A DNA stretch of 51,893 bases from Lingula anatina. Lineage: Eukaryota; Brachiopoda; Lingulata; Lingulida; Lingulidae. Below the pieces are notes generated by a model. The model saw only the letters and a program-made list of their open reading frames with translations. It searched no databases and was not told where the DNA came from. Below are positions 31,590-41,492 of the stretch, one piece after another (the stretch's first letter is position 1; each line of letters starts with the position of its first letter). Location: assembly GCF_001039355.2 (NCBI RefSeq), contig NW_019774203.1, forward strand, positions 1 to 51,893. Direction: 5' to 3'. The position numbers and the translations under genes were made by a program.

Positions 31590-32900
31590 GCTGATATTGA
31601 AAATGTTATGAATCTCTAATGTAACATTGTCTATCCAAAGATTTTTTATCATAGAAACAATTGAAGAGTTTGTAGATTGGTATACGAATCGGATAATCGG
31701 TACCAGTACCGGTAGAATAAAGGTAAAAGGTAGACTCCATGGGTTTGAAAATCATCCAAGTGCTTATTTTTGCCATCTACAGCTTGTTATAAAACCGTAC
31801 ATAAACCTTAAAATCTATTAAAATAGTTCCTCGGGCGTACCTGATGTTAATATTTCCATCGGAGTTTAGGAAGATAGTCGCTGGTTAAAATTACTGGCCA
31901 GTTACTTAAAAACTAAATCAACCTTTAGAAATTGCAATTAAAGTTCGAAGCCAAGTGCAGAGAGGAATGGACAAATTATTAGTGAGTGCAAGAAATTTAC
32001 TTATTTCCCCGGGAAAATCCATTTTGGCGGGTAAATCCCATGGAGTTGCCCTTCAAGCTCCCGCGCCACATAAAATGGTATTAGCTTAGAGTCATTACGC
32101 GTCAAAGAGTTGTGACTAGGCTTAGACCTAATATAAATAGATTTATTTAGGTCCAAGGACTAGGTGATCATTTAGATGTCTCGACTAAAAAAAAACATTC
32201 ATTTTATACGAAATATCTGCTCTGGATTTACACTATGACACGCACCTTTATTTTTCAAAAAGAAAATGTTTCCATTTGTATTGGCTGGGCAGAAGATGCC
32301 GACAAACTGCTAAACTCGAGATGGTTTCATCCTGTTCAGCGACGGCCGCAAGTTTAAATAATAATTATAGTAAAATATTGATAACAACGAGCTTTATTGT
32401 CATAATTGAAGAGCCAATTAGAAGTATTTAAAGACCTGCAATTTGATAAACTCGATAAAAAAATCCAATTTTTGCATTTTCCTACGCTTGACTCTTTTTC
32501 CTGAAGTATCTTCGAAAATACGCTTCCAGGAATGCCAGTCAAAACAGACATCGAAATCAAAATCGTTATACTGGTTTTTTTGTCTTCCAAATAAAAATTT
32601 TATATTGTTTATTGCATTTCATTTTTATAATCTGCTATAAAGCTTTTGAAGATTTTTAAACATATTTTACTAACAACTGTCTTTGCGACGGGAGGGGGGA
32701 TGGCTTTGCATTTAGTCTGTGTTGTAGTTCGTCTTTTTCGAATAGATGCATCTGCCGCACCAACGTTTCCTGGACGTTCAACAACGCAGGCGCGGGGGTT
32801 TTCTCCTAGGTTTGTCCAATAAGTCACTTTTTAGTGCGTGCTGGGGAGTAATAATATCTTGACACCTTCACCTTTCCCGCATTCACAACATAAGTTGATC
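31590..32900. other. Intergenic tract, no gene seen
   Basis: The small minus ORF at 32609-32827 has a somewhat coding-like basic stretch but no recognisable domain or splice support, so it is not called. Confidence 0.4.
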
Positions 32901-32911
32901 CGCCGACTAGC

Positions 32912-33033
32912 AGATCCGAGGATCAAATATCGCCGACCCAAGCGCATTCCCCACGGATTATGCATACAGTGTCTATTAAGGGATAATGCCACACGCTTTC
33001 AAGTGGGTCTGCCATATTTGATCCGTGGATCAC
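32912..33033. repeat. Inverted repeat, about 27-bp arms
   Basis: GGATCAAATATCGCCGACCCA near 32922 pairs with GGGTCTGCCATATTTGATCC near 33004, plus the flanking GATCC. It is about 120 bp overall, perhaps a small MITE. Confidence 0.55.
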
Positions 33034-33509
33034 CTTGTTCTGAAAGCGCCCACTGTGAGTCACAGCCCGTATTGTGCTAAGGGTGTACGCCAGGAATTGT
33101 TTTTCACCGTATGCTGAACCTACTATCCTTTTGCTTTTCATGCTGCATTTATTAGATGAAAACATATATATGGGCTATATCTCATTGTAGGGGTTGTTAC
33201 TTGTACCAAGGAGTTATAACAGACTCCTTGCTTGTACGTAAGTAAATCTTGTCTTTCATTTGGGCGTATGCTCACTCGATTGTTCTGTACAACACAGGAA
33301 ACATTTCTTCACAGTTTTATCCAACGAATGAAAATTACGATGTATAAGGAAAAGTATTGTACAATATCTGCTGACATTATACTACTGTACTGTACTGGTG
33401 CATGTATTGACTGCACTGCACAGCTTATCAATTCACAAACATGTACATTTAGGTATTTAAACTTTAAAATATCTACACTTACTTGAACTGTACCTAAACA
33501 AAGCTTTGG

Positions 33510-34150
33510 ATCACTACTGTGACCTTCTTCGGTGTGTGCTCCTCTGAGACTGAGCACTTTTCACTAATGTCTCAGTGATAGTGCTGTCCCATATGTGACA
33601 CAATTGGTGTTTCCCCCGTCTCGGTTCAGGCTTGGGTTTTGCCTCCTTAACCCCCCTCCCTTATGCATCCTCCCTTGTCCAAGACCTTAACTGGCGCCCA
33701 TGGGGTCTGGTGTCCTGGTTTATCTGAATGAATGTAATTAGAAACCTCTGATGTGATGGCGCTCCCTCTCTTATGTTCCATGACCCAAGATTTAAGCGTG
33801 ATTTCTGTCTCTCCGATGTACTCGTCACATTCACAGTCCTTATGCCAATGGCACTTACTATGATAGGTCGCGCCACTGACATGTTTCTTGTCTGTCTTGT
33901 CTTTAGGGTGACATGGGATCTGCTAGAAAGTTCTGTGAGGTTTAAAACATACATTCACTTTGTGTTTGGCATAGATGCGCTTCAGATGTTCAGCTTTACA
34001 CTTCGTATATGGAATCACTATATCGGCTTTGGATCTTTGGTGTCCAAGAATGCTAGTCGTCCCTCTTATTCCCTCTCGATGGTGAATGTAATGTTTGGGT
34101 CAATACCACTGATGTGTTCCCAGAATTCCGCCGCCCACATGACTTTCTGT
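33510..34150 (-). mobile_element. Penelope-like retroelement 3' fragment (RT end + GIY-YIG)
   Basis: Reading the minus strand, 34150-34040 encodes EHISGIDPNITFTIERE and then GRLAFLDT, the C-terminal side of a Penelope RT. 33880-33740 encodes HKDCECDEYIGETEITLKS and MEHKR, the GIY-YIG endonuclease signature (YIGET...EHKR) with its preceding Cys/His cluster. Several stops and shifts follow, ending with text like REGG-GGKTQA. It is a dead fragment between two convergent genes. Confidence 0.75.
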
Positions 34151-34359
34151 TTGGTATGTGTGTGATCAACGTTCCTTAAACACCAGCCAAGTGGGTGTGG
34201 TGCTTTGCAGAGTATCGGGTGAATGTAAAAACGTGAAAAAACTAGGGCCCCTGCTATCTGTACTAATGATAAGCGAGGCTGAAAAATCGGGAGGGGGGGG
34301 GATGATGACACCTACGCCTATAATAATACATGTGACTGAAAAAACAACAATGAGAATAC

Positions 34360-34800
34360 TTAAATCAGTATCTTTATTTACAAAGCTGCCAATTGAAAAT
34401 AGTACTTAATCACAAATATAAGTTACAAATATTGTGCGTTCGACCCTCATCAACCGACCATCAACCGACATCTACATCTTTTCCACTACGTGTAACAATA
34501 TTAAGGATGAGCATGCTTAAAATTCCGTTTTTTATATTTACAAAGCTACATGTACCAACTGTAATGCTACTTCATGGCTAAAATAACATTTGATATCAGT
34601 TACTGGCATTGTGCGTTTTACTGATTCATTCCTCTCGTCTTTTACTCCCATGACATTATGTAGTAAAAAGGATGAGCATGCGTAAAATCCGTCTATTTTT
34701 GGCATTTACAAAGCCGACAATTGAAAATACTCAATAAGGGCAAATTATAAAATATGTTAATGGTAAGTTATTCACTTTGTGCGTTACTCATATTGCGAAC
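34360..34800. repeat. Three diverged tandem units of about 160-168 bp
   Basis: TTTACAAAGC occurs at 34377, 34537 and 34705. Between them each unit has ATTGTGCGTT and AGGATGAGCATGC-TAAAAT. They lie in the presumed 3' UTR of the GPCR gene. Confidence 0.65.
34373..34378 (-). other. Candidate poly(A) signal of the GPCR gene
   Basis: AATAAA on the minus strand about 840 bp after the GPCR stop codon. Confidence 0.4.
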
Positions 34801-35217
34801 CTATGTTGAAACAACATAAACTATTAAAGCATTCATAATCTCACAGTAAATAAATAACATGTAAATACATACATGTACAACCAGGCAATCTATCTTGGTC
34901 GCTTAGTCGGTATTGAACAGAATTTAACCAATTGCAAACTATCATACTGTTAGAAATGGTACTTTTCTGAAACATTTTCAGCGGCAATTTTCATTCAGTT
35001 CCGGAAGGTTCCAGAAAAAAAATTGGATAGTTCAACCTCAAGTCTTCAACAAATGACAGAACCATAGATCCCAAACCCACTAAAGTCTTTTGGAAGGATG
35101 AGGAACAGAAGCTGCCGTGGAAAAATTCAAGTCTGTAAATCCCTAGGGAAGCAAATTTGCCTCTTCTCTCACAACCCTGCAAGGCTTGGTCCTTATATTT
35201 ATAAGTACCTTCCAATT

Positions 35218-35505
35218 TCATACATTTGATCCATTACTAAGCTGAGCCATCATTAGATTATCTGATAGTTTGCCTTTTTCATTGTCATTACTGTCCTTGC
35301 TTTCACGATGGGCCAATGAGCATTGAATAAGACAGTCTATCTCTTTTGACTCCTCCTCTTTGGGAGTACCCGGATGACTACAACTGTTCCCATTGGTCGG
35401 GCTCTGACGCCCTGTCACCGAAGTCACGCGCGTTGAGCGCGTACCATGGCTAATGCTCCTTGTGTCTTGCCAATGATGAAACCGCCGTTTGATTGTGGCT
35501 TGAAC
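35218..35505 (-). CDS. GPCR exon 12 (C-terminal tail)
   Basis: Acceptor AAATGTAG. Begins VQATIKRRFHHWQDTRS, then a Ser/Thr/Glu-rich tail to TGA 35218-35220. Confidence 0.94.
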   Translation of the reverse strand, partial: VQATIKRRFHHWQDTRSISHGTRSTRVTSVTGRQSPTNGNSCSHPGTPKEEESKEIDCLIQCSLAHRESKDSNDNEKGKLSDNLMMAQLSNGSNV

Positions 35506-37484
35506 CTACATTTTCAAAATATCATTAAGCCGTTTTTTTTTTTTTCTTGTAAATAGAAAAATGTACACTGCGATTTATTCTGCAAGCTGGGGTATGTGGG
35601 GAATGTGGGTCACCACCCCAATATGCCATTGTTCTATTCTAATAAATAATAAAAAATAAATAATAAATAATGAATTTCCGTCCAAAATTCTGGGGGCATT
35701 TGAATATCAAGATTTTTAATTTTACAATATCAAATTGTTGAACGGAATTTTTGATTCACTATGGTTTGCATTTACGAGCAATGACTAATTTCGAAACAAA
35801 ATCCTGACTTTATCTATTTCAATTTTAAATGGCAAATATTACCAACCTCTCCGTTCATAAAACAGTAAAATGCCGCTGCGCACAACCCCTGGAATACATA
35901 CAAAATGACTAATTATAATGATATCAATAAATAAACTAACCATTGAAGATTAATAACCCTCACTTCATATCTTTGCACCAAGTATTCAAATTACATTTAG
36001 TGATTGAAATTAGGTTAAAAATCGACGTTTTTTCCTAATTTATATTAAAAGTGCATTTCTTTCTAAGCAAATTTTTCAAATACAGCGCTTAAATGTACGC
36101 GCGGATTATAATAAACGATTGGTCTACCTGCAGTGACGTCAGAACAGCCACGCAGAAAAAGAAAATCATCCTCGTCACCCGGTCATTGCTTGGAGGGATG
36201 ACGAAGAAAATGTAGGCCACTCCAAGAAGCAAAACAAGCAGAGTTGTCGCTCGGACAGCTTTACTGTAAGACAAAAAACTCGTTTTATTCCTGCAAAAAG
36301 AAATGAGTTTACGTTCACTTGCTCATATGTTAAAAGAGAAAAGAAAAAAAAGTTTAAGTTAAATGGGATTCAAAGACAAAGGGATACATGATTTTATAGA
36401 AAACAAATTTTGGTGGGTTGTAAGTGAAGGCAAATCCCCTTTTCTCAAGAAAGGATTAAAGGTACTACTTTCATGTCACGTATATACATATTATTTCGAT
36501 ATCAGTTTTTTGACTGATCTATCCGAAAAAGCAAAATATTCAGGGAATGGATAGTATTTGTTTGTGCGAGCCTGTGCCACAAGGAATCGCAAGTCCGGTG
36601 TAAAAAATAGACTTGGATCTTTAAATCTATCTCTGTTGGTATTTATTGTGCGGCAAATGCAAACAAGGAAGAGTTTTTTCTCAACAATGTAAGTTAATCA
36701 CCGACTCCTTTAAAAGGCAACGGTATTAAACACATTTTCTAAAACGGAAATCATGGATACTTACGTGTATTGGCCCCCATCAAAGTTTTGGGAAGAATTG
36801 ATTTTGGAGACAAGCACCCAAATGATGGAAAACAGAAATACCAGGTTCACCTGAAGGGGAACAAAATAAGTCCATACTGTGATGTTGAGTGAATCTTATT
36901 AGTCATGATTCAGTAGAATAAAAATGAGAAATATATTTAATTCTGATACTGGAACTTACAATGATGGTGCAGAGTGAAGGCAATAGAAAGGGGCAGTAAA
37001 GAGGCCATGAGAGAGCGCGCGCGCGAGAGAGAGAGAGAGAGCACTTACCCCTATAACTGTCAAGTTTGGAGCATATATTATGAAGTCCAAGGCATCACTC
37101 GAGCCGTGCAGGGTAATCCAACAACTGAAAACCCCAAAATTATGAAAGTGATTATCATTCTACTGTACGTTTATACGTACATGTATGTATACTGAAAATC
37201 AAAGAATCAGTACCGGTACAAGTGTAGTTAATCAGATTTTTTTTTTTTTTTTTACTCTAAACAGTTTAATTCGAAATCTTCATTCAAAATCAACAGTATT
37301 AAACAATATCAGAGACGTTACTTCGCATCTACCGAGCGTCTCTTTTCACTATACGTGCTTCTATATTTGACATAAAATCCCTTCACATTTATAAAACCTA
37401 TGCATTAACACTTACTCTCTGTTTTGTTTGTTATACTTGGCGATAGCCCATATAATTACGAAGAACCAAGGGCAGCCTGTAAAA

Positions 37485-37531
<47 letters not shown>

Positions 37532-40500
37532 AGCACATGCTGTCTTGTTCGATTGCACAGTGCATAAAATGTATACATAAAAACGACAGGATTCATTTGT
37601 TTTAACAGATTAAGATTTGAAATAAAAAACTTATTTAAAAATAAGGGTTTTTTTTATTTCAAATCTTCGCAATTGAAAGATAACACCATATCCATTTTGT
37701 CTCTGATGGCGTCTTTACTAACCCCAACCGATGAGCGCGAAGAGCCAGATGTTGAGTTTTTCGGCGGAGTAGACCCAGAACACCATAATATGAAGGTAAA
37801 GCCCTTCCATTAACATCCAGAAGAAGTTAGCTATGGTACTGTAGTGGGAGAGAGCCGTGAGGATTTTACAGAACCAGTTCAACTGAAAAAAAATTCAAAA
37901 TGATAAAAATTATTTTTGAAAATATTTCATGCAACACGTTTCTTGTGTAACAGGTGAGCATGATTGAGCCTTTAGGATTAACTTCATAAGATAGCAGAAG
38001 GTTTTTCTTGTACGTTGTGGGAACATAACATTTAAATGTACACATATTCTTCAACACGCACACACACTTGCACACACGTACATACATGCGTACGGAAACA
38101 CACACATACTCAAACACAAACACAAAGAACAAAATATGCGCGCAAGCAAACTCAAGCACTTGAACAAACACACACAAACTCAAACAATTACACATAAACA
38201 TGCACACACACGCACATACACACGCACGGAAACACGCGCATACTCAAACACACAAACACACACAAGCGGGCACGCGCGCATACACAAACCCTTACCCCTG
38301 ACGATACGTCTTTAATATCTGGCTCTAAGAACACCGCACGGGTGACGAAATGCAGCATTACCCAGACTAATATCCTGAGAAGAAATGAACCCATCAAATG
38401 AGAGTGGATGGTGTTCCTGAGACAGTGTAGGCTTCTGAAAAGAAGAAATAATACACAACTATATTACACTGTATTTGGTACAATGATCGTTATTTGTGGA
38501 TCAGCAAATATAATGACGTTTGTATGTTATACCTGTAGTTTACGACTAACATGGACGAAGGCCTTCATCGGATTCCATCGGGCCGCCTATTGACAAACTT
38601 AAGTCTGATGAAGATTTGGCCGTAAAATATCTTGTAAGCATCACCATGTTTAGTTTTGTGTACAGGTAAGGATTTTTGGACTACGTTTATAGTTAAACTG
38701 AGCCAATTTTTGTCAAGGTTTTTTTTTTTTTAGTAACTTTCCCATTTTTCAGGAATGTGTTTTGGGAATCTACTTTTTCATATTCAAATGTTGTCAACTC
38801 CGTGCTTGTATTAACTGTTTGTGGAGATATGTCGTTAATAAGAACTTTGGTATTTTGCTTTGGTAAAATTGTATCGGATAAAATAAATATATTCGTAAAT
38901 TAAGTAGAATTTTTAGTAAGCTTTAACTGTACCAGAATCATGAGCTCCATTTTATAAAATAGATTAAAACAGTGATAGCTGAAAAAGCGTGTCCTAAACT
39001 AACCATGCTAGATAGCTGCATTCAAAATTCCCAGGGAATTTCATTTCAACAACAAGCGCGTGTATTTATGATACCAATGTTTCAAAAGACAAAAAAAGGA
39101 AAAGAAAAAAAAAGAAAAGAAAAAAAAAAAAAGAAAGAAAGAAAGAAAGAAAAAAGAAAGATGGTCCTTACCTGAAATATGAGAATATAAGCAAGGCTGA
39201 AATGAGTGCTAAACTGGATATGCTAAACCCCACGAAATAAATCATCCTTGCTGCCAAATTGAACATTTCAAATTCCTAAAAGCAGAAATATTCTGATAAA
39301 AAATCAGTTATATGAGTAGGGACTTTACAATCAAGTTACCACAAAAGACCGGTAAGCTTTGCTGGTGGTCCAAAACAAAATCATTCCTTATCTTATACGC
39401 ATGAATAATTAGATCCACCTTAAAGTATTAAAGCTCACATAATCCGAGCGCGGACGAAGCGTGATGGAATTGCCACACATCAGCCCGGTTAGCTCAGTCG
39501 GTAGAGCATGGGACTCTTAATCCCAGGGTCGTGGGTTCGAGCCCCACATTGGGCGATTAATAACTTTTCTTATTGATAAATTAATCATTTAAAAAATAAT
39601 ATACATATATATTCATTCTGGAGAAACATACTTTTGTAAATTTGTCTTTTTTCGATAATACAACAAATCAAGATTATCTTTACATCTTAAAGATTAAATT
39701 TACCTCTAAATTCTCTATTCCAACGTGTGATAACAGAGTGCAGTTGTCGTAGTTAGACTTTTCATTCCACATTCCATTGGGATGACAGTATCTTGTCGCA
39801 TTTTCTAAAATTAAACATAAAAAAACATCATATTGCACATTATAATATATCCTACTAAACTACACGTCCCTGTTTTATCATAGCCTCAGCCACCCTTTTA
39901 CACTAGTGTAAATAAAATCCCCTTCTAAAATAGGCACACTTGTTTTAATAGAGCCCCACACTTTAAAGAGTAAAATAAAATCCCCTCCTCCTTCTCTATG
40001 ATAGCGCTGGACATAACCTGTTGCTAGTTATCTACAGCGATGCAGTAGCCTCGTTTGCATGTTATGGAATTAGTGAAAAATTAAGGGCCCTTCATAGAAC
40101 CGAGGCTCTGTTTTACCTAAATACTTTAAATAATTTTGCACAAGGGAAATATGCCTTTCCATGCCTTAAATAAGACGTTGTTGTCATTTTTCACAAGGTA
40201 AATCTTCAGTTCTGTCCTCGTCATCGCGTGTTTCTACTATCAACTCACTTGGATTTAAAATTTAATTTTCTATCAATTTGGTTTTGTGTTGTTAATAAAG
40301 CATTGTTTGAAGAAATATAATCTATATAATTGTATTCGAATTTAATGAGTGATTAGGAGCGTTCAGATAAACCCATCGCACTAGCTGATTTGATCCACCT
40401 CTCTAAGGCTCTATTCCCATAGATTTTAGATCGATCTATCCCCGCGGGGAGTCTCACCAGATTACTTTCAGATAATCCGACTTAAATGTCCGTCCCGCCT

Positions 40501-41203
40501 ATTACAAGCTGTAAGGGGGTAATTAACTTTCGTGTCCGCCCGGCTGACAGCTATTTAGCGTGAACCCCCAGCGAGTTAGGTCGATCTAAAGTAGGTCGAT
40601 CTAATCTATGGAAATGGGGTGTAACACCCCATTTTCATAGATTTTTAGATCGATCTATCCCTGTGGGGAGTCTCACTAGATTACTGTCAGCTTGGCCGGC
40701 TTAAGCGTCTGTCCAGCCTACTAAACGCTGTAAGGTGGTAATTAACTATGGTGTCCGCTCGGCTGACTGCAATTTAGCGTGAACCCCCGGGAAGTTAGGT
40801 CGATCTAGAACTTAATCTTTAGATCGATCTAAATCTCTGGGAAAGCACCCTAAGTGCAATCACTGTAAACGATTTAAATGTGTGACACGCCTCCTCGAGT
40901 TCCAAGGGGTAATTAACTAATTAACAAGCTGCTCAGGTAGGCTTGTCAGACAATTAAGCTAATGACACTGAATGCACTTTGACAAAAATCCCCCGCAGAG
41001 TTGGATCGATCCAGCTGGTGCGATGTTTGAATCTGAACGTGGTCATTGTCGTAAACTTACGTGTAACGTCCAGCGAAACTCCCTCCACTTCGGGCGGACA
41101 GAAGGCGGTGGCCCAGTGGCCGGCCAGGGTTGTGGGCCAGCAGGTGGCGCCATTCCAGCTCCTGTTACAGTACACCTGACCATTGTCTGGAAAATGGAGG
41201 AAG

Positions 41204-41272
<69 letters not shown>

Positions 41273-41315
41273 TGCTTGGATAGGTAAATGTACATGCAGG
41301 TGAGAGAAAGGAAAG

Positions 41316-41379
<64 letters not shown>

Positions 41380-41431
41380 GAGTGTGTGTGTGTGTGAGTG
41401 AGTGAGAGAGAGAGAGAAAGAGAGAGAGTGA

Positions 41432-41492
<61 letters not shown>

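Noticed and set aside
32609-32827. 72-codon minus ORF with GENPRACVVERPGN
   Set aside because: Somewhat coding-like composition but no family, splice partner or repeat context to support it.
33661-33954. 97-codon minus ORF
   Set aside because: It is out of frame with the Penelope GIY-YIG reading over most of its length.
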